A stretch of 64,000 nt of DNA. It comes from Micromonospora humi (GTDB lineage Bacteria; Actinomycetota; Actinomycetes; Mycobacteriales; Micromonosporaceae). The translations under genes and the position numbers were made by a program. Positions 56,557 to 64,000 of this stretch are shown here, in pieces. The stretch lies in NCBI RefSeq assembly GCF_900090105.1, contig NZ_FMDM01000014.1, positions 62,001-126,000 on the forward strand. The letters run 5' to 3'. The notes beneath the pieces are model-generated. The model was not told where the DNA came from. It saw only the letters and a list, made by a program, of their open reading frames with translations, and ran no database searches. Every line of letters begins with the position of its first letter. Within the stretch, counting starts at the first letter, position 1.

Positions 56557-58109
56557 GCGGCGGGCTGCTGGTCGCCGGCACCACCTCCGACGCCGGCAAG
56601 AGCGTGCTCACCGCCGGGATCTGCCGCTGGCTGCGCCGCCAGGGGGTCCGGGTCGCGCCGTTCAAGGCGCAGAACATGTCCAACAACTCGGCCGTGGTGG
56701 TCGGCCCGGACGGCCGGGGTGGGGAACTCGGCCGGGCTCAGGCCATGCAGGCCGCCGCCGCCGGGCTCGCGCCCGACCTGCGCTTCAACCCGGTGCTGCT
56801 CAAACCGGGCAGCGACCAGGCCAGCCAGGTGGTGCTGCTCGGCGAGGCGGTCGACACGGTCACCGCCGGCAACTTCCACACGTTGCGGCCCCGGCTCGCC
56901 GCCACCGCGTACGCGGCGCTGGCCGAGCTGCGGACCGAGTACGACGCGGTGATCTGCGAGGGCGCGGGCAGCCCCGCGGAGATCAACCTGCGGGCCGGCG
57001 ACTACGTCAACATGGGGCTGGCCCGCCACGCCGGCCTGCCCGCGATCGTGGTCGGCGACATCGACCGGGGCGGGGTGTTCGCCTCGATGTTCGGCACCGT
57101 GGCCCTGCTCGACGCGGCCGACCAGGCGCTGGTCGCCGGCTTCGTGATCAACAAGTTCCGGGGTGACGTCGGGTTGCTCCGGCCCGGTCTGGGCATGCTC
57201 CGCCAGGTCACCGGCCGACCCACCTACGGCGTGCTGCCGTGGGCGCTGGACCTGTGGCTCGACGCGGAGGACTCGCTCGCGTACGGGCGGGTGCTCGGCC
57301 GGCCGGCGGCGCCGCGCGGCACGGACTGGCTCGACGTCGCGGTGGTCCGGCTGCCCCGGATCAGCAACGCCACCGATGTCGAGGCGCTCGCCACCGAGCC
57401 GGGGGTGCGGGTGCGGCTGACCGTCGAGCCGGCCGAACTGGCCGCCGCCGACCTGGTGGTGCTGCCCGGCTCCAAGTCGACCGTCGCCGACCTGGCCTGG
57501 CTGCGGGAGAGCGGGTTGGCCGACGCGGTGCGGGCGCACGCCGCCGCCGGCCGTCCGCTGCTCGGCATCTGCGGCGGGTTCCAGATGCTGGGCCGGGCGA
57601 TCCACGACCCGGTGGAGAGCCGCCAGGGCACCGTGCCCGGCCTCGGGCTGCTGCCCGTCGAGATCACCTTCGATCCGCGCAAGACGGTCCGCCGGGCCGA
57701 GGGCGCCGCGGCCGGGGACGTGCCGGTGCACGGGTACGAGATCCACCACGGCCGGGTCTCCGCCGCCGACCCGGGGCTGCCGCCGCTGCTGCGCCACGCC
57801 GACGGCACCGGCGAGGGCGCCCGGCTCGGCGCGGTGTACGGGACGCACTGGCACGGCGCGTTCGAGTCCGACGCGTTCCGCCGCCGGTTCCTCACCGAGG
57901 TCGCCGGGGTGGCCGGTCGGACCGGTTTCAAGGTGGCGCCGGACACGTCGTTCGCGGCGGTTCGGGAACGGACGCTGGACCTGCTCGGCGACCTGGTGGA
58001 GGAGCACCTCGACACCCGCGCGCTGCGGCGGCTGATCGAGGACGGCCCGCCGCCGGGCCTGCCGTTCGTGCCGCCCGGCGCGCCCGGGCAGCCGCCCGGC
58101 CCGTCCTGA
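56553..58109 (+). CDS. cobQ: Cobyric acid synthase
   Basis: Amidates four side chains of the corrin ring using glutamine and ATP. 518 residues from GTG 56553 overlapping the cobD stop. N-terminal synthetase half: LVAGTTSDAGKSVLTAGICR, APFKAQNMSNNSAVV, GAGSPAEINLRAGDYVNMGL, DIDRGGVFASMFGTV. C-terminal glutamine amidotransferase: LLGICGGFQMLGRAI with the catalytic Cys and GTHWHGAFESDAFRRRF with the His. Cytoplasmic. The cobD-cobQ operon indicates de novo or salvage B12 synthesis. Confidence 0.96.
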   Translation: MSGGLLVAGTTSDAGKSVLTAGICRWLRRQGVRVAPFKAQNMSNNSAVVVGPDGRGGELGRAQAMQAAAAGLAPDLRFNPVLLKPGSDQASQVVLLGEAVDTVTAGNFHTLRPRLAATAYAALAELRTEYDAVICEGAGSPAEINLRAGDYVNMGLARHAGLPAIVVGDIDRGGVFASMFGTVALLDAADQALVAGFVINKFRGDVGLLRPGLGMLRQVTGRPTYGVLPWALDLWLDAEDSLAYGRVLGRPAAPRGTDWLDVAVVRLPRISNATDVEALATEPGVRVRLTVEPAELAAADLVVLPGSKSTVADLAWLRESGLADAVRAHAAAGRPLLGICGGFQMLGRAIHDPVESRQGTVPGLGLLPVEITFDPRKTVRRAEGAAAGDVPVHGYEIHHGRVSAADPGLPPLLRHADGTGEGARLGAVYGTHWHGAFESDAFRRRFLTEVAGVAGRTGFKVAPDTSFAAVRERTLDLLGDLVEEHLDTRALRRLIEDGPPPGLPFVPPGAPGQPPGPS

Positions 58110-58138
58110 CCGGAACGACCCGGCAGCACCCGGGCGGG

Positions 58139-58540
58139 TCAGTGGCGCACGTCGGCCGGGCGGTCGGACATCGGCAGGCCGGCCTCCCGCCAGCCCTGCA
58201 CGCCGCCGATCATGTCGGTGGCGTGCCGCAGGCCGAGCGTCTGGAGGCTGGCGGCGGCCAGGCTGGAGCTGAAGCCCTGCCGGCAGGCCACCACGATCTC
58301 GCGGTCGTAGCCGATCGCCTCCGGGATGCGCCACTCGCTGGCCGGGTCGAGCCGCCACTCCAGCACGGTGCGGTCGATGACGATCGCGCCGGGCAGCTCA
58401 CCCTCCTCGCGACGCTGCGCCTCGGTGCGCGTGTCGATCAGCAGCGCGCCGTTGCGGACCGCCTCGACGGTCTCGTGCGGGGTGAGCCGGCGGAGACCGG
58501 CGCGGGCCTGTTCCAGGAGGGCGTCGACGCCCGGACACAT
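58139..58540 (-). CDS. Rhodanese-domain protein
   Basis: 133 residues from ATG 58540; GTG 58543 or 58555 are possible. A single rhodanese domain: GALLIDTRTEAQRREEGELP, then the active-site Cys loop VVACRQGFSSSLAAASLQTL and GGVQGWREAGLPM. Sulphur carrier or phosphatase-like role. Convergent with cobQ; divergent from the kinase gene. Confidence 0.9.
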   Translation of the reverse strand: MCPGVDALLEQARAGLRRLTPHETVEAVRNGALLIDTRTEAQRREEGELPGAIVIDRTVLEWRLDPASEWRIPEAIGYDREIVVACRQGFSSSLAAASLQTLGLRHATDMIGGVQGWREAGLPMSDRPADVRH

Positions 58541-58652
58541 CACGTCATGGAGCACCCCCAGATCATGCCCGCGGCCCGGCGACACCGCCGGGCGAAACGG
58601 CCCGCCCGGGTCGCAGGATCCAGCGGACGGGGGAAACGTTAGCGTCGGTCGG

Positions 58653-59303
58653 GTGAACGTCGCGGTGGTCGAGGCGTACGCCGGACTGGTCCGGCGGGTG
58701 CTGGCCGGGCCGGCGCGGTTGGGGCGTACCCGACTGGTGGCGGTGGACGGGCCGAGCGGCGCGGGCAAGAGCGTCTTCGCGACGCGCCTCGCGGAGGCGT
58801 TCGCGGCGACCGGCGGCGACCGGCCGCCGCTGGTCCGCACCGACGACCTGCTCGACGGCTGGGACGACCAGCTCACGTTCTGGGCGCGGCTGGAGGAGTG
58901 GGTGCTCGGGCCGGTGCGGGCCGGCCGGCCGGGCGGCTACCGCCGGTACAGCTGGGTCCGTCGGCGTTTCCTGGACCGGGTGGTGCCGGTGCCGGTGGCG
59001 CCGGTGCTGATCGTCGAGGGGGTGAGCGCCGCGCGCGCCGCCGTACGTCCCGAGCTGACGCTCTCCGCGCTCGTCACCGCGCCGGCCGAGCTGCGGCTGT
59101 CCCGGGCGCTGGCCCGCGACGGCGCGGGGGTCCTGCCGGAGTTGCGCCGCTGGCACGCCGGCGAGCGGGCGCACTTCGCCGCCGACGGCACCGAGGCGGC
59201 GGTGGACCTGGTCGTCGACGGCGCTCCCGGCCTGCCGCACGATCCGGACCGCTACTTCGTGCGGCACGGTCGGCGTCCGGGCTCGGACGGCGTGGCCGGG
59301 TAA
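58653..59303 (+). CDS. Uridine-kinase-like P-loop protein
   Basis: 216 residues from GTG 58653. Walker A in AVDGPSGAGKSVFATRLAEA, acceptor region LVRTDDLLDGWDDQLTFWAR, and VLIVEGVSAARAAVRPELTL match the uridine kinase/phosphoribulokinase group of actinobacteria. TAGCGT (58640-58645) 7 bases upstream suggests a leaderless message. Actual acceptor uncertain. Confidence 0.88.
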   Translation: MNVAVVEAYAGLVRRVLAGPARLGRTRLVAVDGPSGAGKSVFATRLAEAFAATGGDRPPLVRTDDLLDGWDDQLTFWARLEEWVLGPVRAGRPGGYRRYSWVRRRFLDRVVPVPVAPVLIVEGVSAARAAVRPELTLSALVTAPAELRLSRALARDGAGVLPELRRWHAGERAHFAADGTEAAVDLVVDGAPGLPHDPDRYFVRHGRRPGSDGVAG

Positions 59304-59324
59304 GGCCGGCATACGATTCCGGTC

Positions 59325-60686
59325 ATGACCACTCCGATCATCTCCGAGTCCGAGGTGCGGGCCGCCGTCGCGCGGGAACTGCCCGGCGTCCGTGCCGACC
59401 TCGAACGACTCGTCCGCATTCCGGGCATCGCCTTCGAGGGCTTCGACCACTCGCACGTGGAGCGTTCCGCCGAGGCGGTGGCGGAGTTGCTGCGCGGTTG
59501 CGGCCTGGACACCCGGATCGTCCGCTCCGGCGGCCAGCCGGCGGTGATCGGGACGAAGGCGGCCCCGGCCGGCGCGCCCACCGTGCTGCTCTACGCCCAC
59601 CACGACGTGCAGCCGGTCGGTGACCTGTCGCTGTGGGAGTCCGACCCGTTCGAGCCGGTGGAGCGCGACGGCCGCCTCTACGGCCGGGGTGCGGCCGACG
59701 ACAAGGCGGGCATCATGGCGCACGTCGCCGCGCTGCGCGCGTTCGGCGACCGGCTGCCGGTCGGCGTGGTGCTGTTCGTCGAGGGTGAGGAGGAGTACGG
59801 CTCGGACTCGCTGGAACGGCTGCTCGCCGAACACCGCGACGACCTGGCCTCGGACGTCATCGTGATCGCCGACTCCACCAACTGGGACGTCGGGGTGCCG
59901 GCGTTGACCACCTCGCTGCGCGGCATCGTGAACTGCTTCGTGGAGGTGCGCACGCTCGACCACGCGGTACACAGCGGCATGTTCGGCGGCGCCGTGCCGG
60001 ATGCGCTCACCGCCCTGGTGAAGCTGCTCGGCACGCTGCACGACGACGCCGGCGACGTGGCGGTGGACGGCCTGGCCGGGCGCGAGGGTGCGAGCGTCGA
60101 CTACCCGGAGGACCGGTTCCGCGCCGAGGCCGGCCTGGTCGACGGCGCGCGGCTGTTCGGCACCGGCCGGATCACCGACCGGCTCTGGACGAAGCCGGCG
60201 CTGGCGATCCTCGGCGTCGACGCGCCGGCCACCGGGGAGGCGCCGAACGCGCTGGTCCCCGCCGCGAAGGCGAAGCTGAGCGTACGGCTGGCGCCGGGCG
60301 ACGACCCGAAGAAGGCGTATGCGGCGTTGACCGCGCACCTGGAGCGGAACGCGCCGTGGGGCGCGCAGGTGACGGTGACGTTCGAGCACGACGGCGCGCC
60401 CTGCGTGATCGACGCGAGCGGCCCGATGTTCGACGCGGCGCGGGCGGCGTTCCGGGGCGCCTGGGACGGCACCGACCCGGTCGACATCGGGGTCGGCGGC
60501 TCGATCCCGTTCATCGCCACGTTCCAGGAGATGTTCCCGGCGGCGGCGATCCTGGTGACCGGCGTGGAGGACCCGCACGCCCGGGCGCACGGGCCGAACG
60601 AGAGCCTGCACCTGGGCGAGTTCGCCCGGGTCTGCCTGGCCGAGGCGCTGCTGCTGGCGAAGGTGGCCGAGGCGGGCCGCGCCTGA
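59325..60686 (+). CDS. M20-family dipeptidase
   Basis: 453 residues. Metal ligands in VLLYAHHDVQPVGD, GRGAADDKAGIMAHVA (bridging Asp) and FVEGEEEYGSDSLERL (catalytic Glu pair); C-terminal His in ESLHLGEFARVC. The lid domain carries DHAVHSGMFGGAVPDAL. Cytoplasmic dipeptidase of the PepV/CNDP type. TACGAT (59312-59317) 7 bases before ATG suggests a leaderless message. Confidence 0.94.
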   Translation: MTTPIISESEVRAAVARELPGVRADLERLVRIPGIAFEGFDHSHVERSAEAVAELLRGCGLDTRIVRSGGQPAVIGTKAAPAGAPTVLLYAHHDVQPVGDLSLWESDPFEPVERDGRLYGRGAADDKAGIMAHVAALRAFGDRLPVGVVLFVEGEEEYGSDSLERLLAEHRDDLASDVIVIADSTNWDVGVPALTTSLRGIVNCFVEVRTLDHAVHSGMFGGAVPDALTALVKLLGTLHDDAGDVAVDGLAGREGASVDYPEDRFRAEAGLVDGARLFGTGRITDRLWTKPALAILGVDAPATGEAPNALVPAAKAKLSVRLAPGDDPKKAYAALTAHLERNAPWGAQVTVTFEHDGAPCVIDASGPMFDAARAAFRGAWDGTDPVDIGVGGSIPFIATFQEMFPAAAILVTGVEDPHARAHGPNESLHLGEFARVCLAEALLLAKVAEAGRA

Positions 60687-60835
60687 CCTGGCCGTACGAC
60701 GGGTGCCGCTGCCGTCGGCGTTGCGGGCCGACCTCTCTGTCCGGTCGCGACACGCTCGGTGTCGAAACCGTAACTTCGGGATGGATGTCGGAGTTTGCGG
60801 CGTGTCGGCCGGTCGGGTGTTATAGCCTTTCGAAC

Positions 60836-61042
60836 ATGCGTACGAACGACGAGATGGCGCGGCTCCAGGCCGCCGTCCGTGCTCTGGGGGACGTCGACGT
60901 CTCCGCGTGGCCCGAGGCCACGCTCAAGGAACAGCTCGGTGAGCTCTCGGCCACGCTGGTCACGCTCGACGCGCTGCTCACCCGGGTGGCCGAGGGGGTG
61001 CGCGGGCGCGGCCTGCGGGTCGAGGAGCCGGTCTCGGCCTGA
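60836..61042 (+). CDS. Small coiled-coil protein
   Basis: 68 residues from ATG 60836: RTNDEMARLQAAVRALGDVD, then KEQLGELSATLVTLDALLTR. Helical with leucine periodicity, likely a coiled coil; no family recognised. TATAGC at 60821-60826 could be its -10, giving a very short leader. A hairpin terminator is downstream. Confidence 0.6.
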   Translation: MRTNDEMARLQAAVRALGDVDVSAWPEATLKEQLGELSATLVTLDALLTRVAEGVRGRGLRVEEPVSA

Positions 61043-61123
61043 TCTTCGGGCGCCAGAAGCGGCCCGGCGCGCGCGGCCCGGCGACCGGCACGACGGGCCG
61101 CGCGCGTCCGGGCGTCCGGCGGT

Positions 61124-61149
61124 CCGGCGCACCCGAAACGGTGCGCCGG
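61124..61149 (+). terminator. Terminator before the DNA ligase gene
   Basis: A perfect 10-bp stem (61124-61133 with 61140-61149) and 6-base loop between the small gene and the ligase. Confidence 0.7.
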
Positions 61150-61196
61150 GCCGCTGGAACCGCCCCGGTGTCACCGCCGGCTGGCAGGATGTGGGC

Positions 61197-62780
61197 GTGC
61201 GTTTCGCGGAACTGGCGGCCACCTCGGCCGCGGTCGGGGCCACCGGCGGCCGGCGGGCCAAGGTGGAGCTGCTGGCCGCCGCGCTGCGCGCGCTCGACCC
61301 GGGCGAGATCCCGGCCGGCGCCGGCTACCTCGCCGGTGAGCTGCGGCAGCGGCAGACCGGTGTCGGCTGGGCGGGGCTGCGGGACCTGCCACCACCGGCG
61401 GCCGAGCCGACCCTGACCGTGACCGCCGTCGACGCGGGGATCGAGGAGATCTCCCGGGTCGCCGGCGCCGGCTCCCAGGCCCGGCGGCGGGAGCTGGTCG
61501 GCCGGTTGTTCGCCGCGGCCACCGCCGACGAGCAGCGCCTGCTGGTCGGCCTGTTCCGCGGCGAGCTGCGGCAGGGCGCCCAGGCCGGCCTGCTCGCCGA
61601 GGCGGTGGCCCGAGCCGCCGACGTGCCGGTCCCGGCCGTCCGGCGGGCCCTGCTGCTCGCCGGTGACCTGCGGGCGGTGGCGGTCGCGGCGCTCACCGGC
61701 GGCGCCGCCGCACTGGCCGGGTTCGGGCTCCAGGTGGGCCGTCCGCTCGCGCCGATGCTGGCGCAGAGCGCGCCCACTGTCGACGAGGCGCTCACCGCGA
61801 CCGGCGCGCCGGCCGTGGTCGACGTCAAACTCGACGGCATCCGCATCCAGGTGCACCGCTCCGGGTCGGACATCGCGGTCTTCACCCGCAGCCTCGACGA
61901 GATCACCGGCCGGCTGCCCGAGGTGGTGGCCGCCGTCCGCGCGCTGCCCGCCCGCGAGCTGGTGCTCGACGGCGAGGCGATCGGGTTGGACGCCGCCGGC
62001 CGGCCGCTGCCGTTCCAGCAGACGTCGAGCCACGCGGCGCGGCGCACCACGCCCAGCACCACCGGCCGCGCCCCGGTCGCGCCCGCCGTGCTGGCCGCCG
62101 CCGAGCGGGCCGGCGAGCCGGTGCTCACCCCGTACTTCTTCGACCTGCTGCACCTCGACGGCGCCGACCTGATCGACCTGCCCGGGCGGGAGCGGTGGGC
62201 GACGCTGGCCCGCGCGGTGGATCCGGCGCTGCTGGTCGGCCGGGTGGAGGTGGACGACGCGGAACAGGCCGCCGCCGCGTTCGCCGCGGCGATCGACGCC
62301 GGTCAGGAGGGCGTGGTGGTCAAGGACCCGGCCGCGCCCTACGACGCCGGGCGGCGCGGCGCGGCCTGGGTCAAGGTCAAGCCCCGGCACACGCTCGACC
62401 TGGTGGTGCTCGCGGTCGAGTGGGGCAGCGGCCGGCGTCAGGGTTGGCTGTCCAACCTGCACCTCGGCGCCCGCGACCCGGGCAGCGGCGAGTTCGTCAT
62501 GCTGGGCAAGACGTTCAAGGGGCTCACCGACGAGACGCTGCGGTGGCAGACCGAACGCTTCCTGTCGCTGGCCGTGGAGAAGGGTGACTGGGTGGTGCGG
62601 GTCCGCCCGGAGCAGGTGGTCGAGATCGCGTTCGACGGGGTGCAGACGAGCAGCCGCTACCCGGGCGGGATGGCGCTGCGCTTCGCCCGCGTGGTGCGCT
62701 ACCGCGACGACAAGAGCGCCGCGGAGGCGGACACGATAGACGCGGTCCGGGCGATCCACGCCGGCCGGGTCACCGGCTGA
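61197..62780 (+). CDS. ATP-dependent DNA ligase
   Basis: 527 residues from GTG 61197 (AGGA upstream). N-terminal helical DNA-binding domain (1-190), then the nucleotidyltransferase core with motif I at Lys211 (VVDVKLDGIRIQVHR), FTRSLDEITGRLPEVV, motif IIIa LVLDGEAIGL, motif IV EGVVVKDPAAPYDAG and motif V WVKVKPRHTLDLV, ending in an OB domain (WLSNLHLGARDPGSGEFVML). This is the LigB/archaeal-like type, an accessory ligase of actinobacteria, not the NAD+ ligase used in replication. Role in repair is inferred. Confidence 0.94.
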   Translation: MRFAELAATSAAVGATGGRRAKVELLAAALRALDPGEIPAGAGYLAGELRQRQTGVGWAGLRDLPPPAAEPTLTVTAVDAGIEEISRVAGAGSQARRRELVGRLFAAATADEQRLLVGLFRGELRQGAQAGLLAEAVARAADVPVPAVRRALLLAGDLRAVAVAALTGGAAALAGFGLQVGRPLAPMLAQSAPTVDEALTATGAPAVVDVKLDGIRIQVHRSGSDIAVFTRSLDEITGRLPEVVAAVRALPARELVLDGEAIGLDAAGRPLPFQQTSSHAARRTTPSTTGRAPVAPAVLAAAERAGEPVLTPYFFDLLHLDGADLIDLPGRERWATLARAVDPALLVGRVEVDDAEQAAAAFAAAIDAGQEGVVVKDPAAPYDAGRRGAAWVKVKPRHTLDLVVLAVEWGSGRRQGWLSNLHLGARDPGSGEFVMLGKTFKGLTDETLRWQTERFLSLAVEKGDWVVRVRPEQVVEIAFDGVQTSSRYPGGMALRFARVVRYRDDKSAAEADTIDAVRAIHAGRVTG

Positions 62781-62795
62781 GCCCCTGGTCCGGGC

Positions 62796-63659
62796 TCAGG
62801 AGGTGGCGGGGCCGGCGGCGGCCGGCTCGGCGGCCCGGTCCACCGGCACGCGCGGGCCGTCCAGACCGGCTCGGCGGCGGGCCTCCCGGCGTGCCACCCA
62901 GCCGTAGCCGACCAGGCTCATCACCGCGAAGATCCACCACTGCCACACGTAGCCGAAGTTCTGCCAGTTGTTGGTGTGCCCGATCGGCACCGCCCGGAAG
63001 GCCGGGTCGGCGGCCGGCGTCTGCCCGTCCAGCAGCACGTAACCGCCGGTCACCGGGTAGGGCAGCTGCTTCGCCAGGCGGGCGACGTCGATCCGCCGCG
63101 CCTCCAGCTTGCCGTCGCGCCGGGCGACGCCGCCGCCACCGCTCTCGCTGCCGACCACCCGGCCGGTGACGGTGACCTCGCCGGTCGGCGCCGCCGGCAC
63201 CGCCGGCTGGACGGTCGCCCCGCCGCCCGGGATCGGCGGGATCCAGCCGCGGTCGACGAGCACCGCGCTGCCGTCGGCGAGCACCAGCGGGGTGAGCACC
63301 TCGAAGCCGACAGTGCTGTCCACGGTCCGGCCGCGGATCAGGACGTCGTTCGCGCTGTCGTAGCGACCGGTGGCGGTGACCCGGCTCCAGGTTAGCCGCT
63401 CGGCCGGGGCCGGGCCCACGCTGCCGGCGGCGCCGGTCGGCGCGGGCATGGCGTCGCGCAGCGGCGCGGGGGTCATCGTGGCGCCGGCGTCGATCCGTTC
63501 GTTGATCGCCGTGCGGCCGTGGTAGCGGTCCAGCTGCCAGTTGCCCAGGAACACCATCACCGCGGCGGCCACCAGGGTCAGCGCGAGGTAGCCGAGCCAG
63601 CGCGGGGTCAGCAGGAACCGGTACACGTTGGCAAAGGCTACCCGTATGAGCGGGGCCAC
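62796..63659 (-). CDS. SURF1-family cytochrome oxidase assembly protein
   Basis: About 287 residues from GTG 63659; GTG 63686 would add 9. N-terminal helix LGYLALTLVAAAVMVFLGNW with WQLDRYHGR, an extracellular domain (VTATGRYDSANDVLIRGRTV, VLVDRGWIPPIP), and a C-terminal helix NNWQNFGYVWQWWIFAVM. SURF1 proteins help insert haem a into cytochrome c oxidase. Membrane protein, monocistronic, divergent from the cobB-like gene. Confidence 0.92.
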   Translation of the reverse strand: MAPLIRVAFANVYRFLLTPRWLGYLALTLVAAAVMVFLGNWQLDRYHGRTAINERIDAGATMTPAPLRDAMPAPTGAAGSVGPAPAERLTWSRVTATGRYDSANDVLIRGRTVDSTVGFEVLTPLVLADGSAVLVDRGWIPPIPGGGATVQPAVPAAPTGEVTVTGRVVGSESGGGGVARRDGKLEARRIDVARLAKQLPYPVTGGYVLLDGQTPAADPAFRAVPIGHTNNWQNFGYVWQWWIFAVMSLVGYGWVARREARRRAGLDGPRVPVDRAAEPAAAGPATS

Positions 63660-63760
63660 TCGTGGCTGCCGGTGGAATCCCGGCACCCGGCGGACGCCGC
63701 GCGTCGGGCCGGGCGGGTATGGTCACGCGGGCGGAAATCCCCCGGATCCAGGAGTCGATG

Positions 63761-64000
63761 ATGACCGACGTGCCCCGCGTCGTGCTGAGCGCACCCTCCT
63801 CGGGGCACGGCACCGGTGCCCTCTCCCTCGGCCTGCTCGCGGCCCTGGCCGACCGGGAGCTGCCGGTGGCCGGGTTCAAGGTCGGGCCGGACCAGGTCGA
63901 CGCGGCATACCTCGGGTTGGCCGCCGGCCGGCCGGGGCGCACGCTCGACCCGCGCCTGGTGGGCCCGGAGCGGATCGCCCCGCTCTTCGCGCACGGCGCG
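63761..64000 (+). CDS. cobB: Cobyrinate a,c-diamide synthase-like protein (3' end outside window)
   Basis: Only the first 80 codons are visible. ATG 63761 has AGGAG six bases upstream; ATG 63758 is adjacent. The sequence VVLSAPSSGHGTGALSLGLL and GFKVGPDQVDAAYLGLAAGR align with the CobB/CbiA N-terminus. However, the Walker A Lys-Thr of the family (GHGKT) reads GHGTG, and GPDY reads GPDQ. Either an inactive or specialised copy, or a variant enzyme. With cobD-cobQ 5 kb away it fits a cobalamin locus. Confidence 0.75.
   Translation, partial: MTDVPRVVLSAPSSGHGTGALSLGLLAALADRELPVAGFKVGPDQVDAAYLGLAAGRPGRTLDPRLVGPERIAPLFAHGA

Overview
The window is a chromosomal segment of a very high-GC actinomycete. 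Gene content, codon use (third positions almost always G or C), GTG/TTG starts, many apparently leaderless genes and protein types (DUF6232, DUF6158, GPGG small membrane protein, HrdB-like sigma factor, actinobacterial SURF1) fit Micromonosporaceae, most likely Micromonospora or a close relative. That assignment is inference; no rRNA or other marker is present. I count about 70 protein genes, one tRNA-Arg(TCT), and no phage, insertion sequence or CRISPR array.

Layout. 1-3.4 kb: the end of a substrate-binding/VWA protein and a polyprenyl glycosylphosphotransferase. 3.4-8.0 kb: a signalling island with a degenerate SpoIIE-type phosphatase divergent from a MarR regulator, then a PAS/GAF/SpoIIE phosphatase translationally coupled to a stand-alone B12-binding protein that carries the W-x9-EH motif of CarH/LitR light sensors. 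8.0-12.0 kb: xylose use (ROK regulator, xylA, xylB). 12.1-13.6 kb: an MFS transporter between inverted copies of a palindromic repeat. 13.6-19.9 kb: an alpha-glucoside operon (binding protein, two permeases, LacI regulator, GH13 enzyme) with a canonical LacI-type operator and no ATPase gene, so a shared ATPase is presumably used. 20-31 kb: an M23 peptidase, TspO, small membrane proteins, a phosphoesterase, BON and nucleotidyltransferase genes, an SDR, murR-murQ for MurNAc-6-P recycling, a group-2 sigma factor and an NlpC/P60 hydrolase.

31-45 kb: small conserved actinobacterial proteins, a DAHP synthase with a probable aromatic attenuator (leader peptide containing Tyr-Arg-Trp-Phe), a paired M16 peptidase operon, asd, a TMEM175-like channel, a CBS protein, an SCP2 protein coupled to a glycogen-debranching-type enzyme, a hydrolase and an acyltransferase. 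45-48 kb: a two-component operon with one intact kinase, one kinase-like protein lacking catalytic boxes, and a LuxR-type regulator. 48-55 kb: hypothetical genes, a PhyH-type dioxygenase, tRNA-Arg, a protease-like protein without its catalytic residues, a lipase-like hydrolase, a short ribosome-hibernation factor and an SSB paralogue. 55-64 kb: cobD-cobQ, a rhodanese, a uridine-kinase-like protein, an M20 dipeptidase, an ATP-dependent DNA ligase, SURF1 and the start of a cobB-like gene.

The most unusual signals are (i) the B12/SpoIIE pair, which could be a light- or cobalamin-controlled partner-switching module; (ii) a dispersed repeat built from GGGGCCCC cores about 31 bp apart, which supplies the stop codons and C-terminal residues of neighbouring genes; (iii) the leaderless aromatic leader peptide before the DAHP synthase; and (iv) a GH13 gene that seems to start at CTG.
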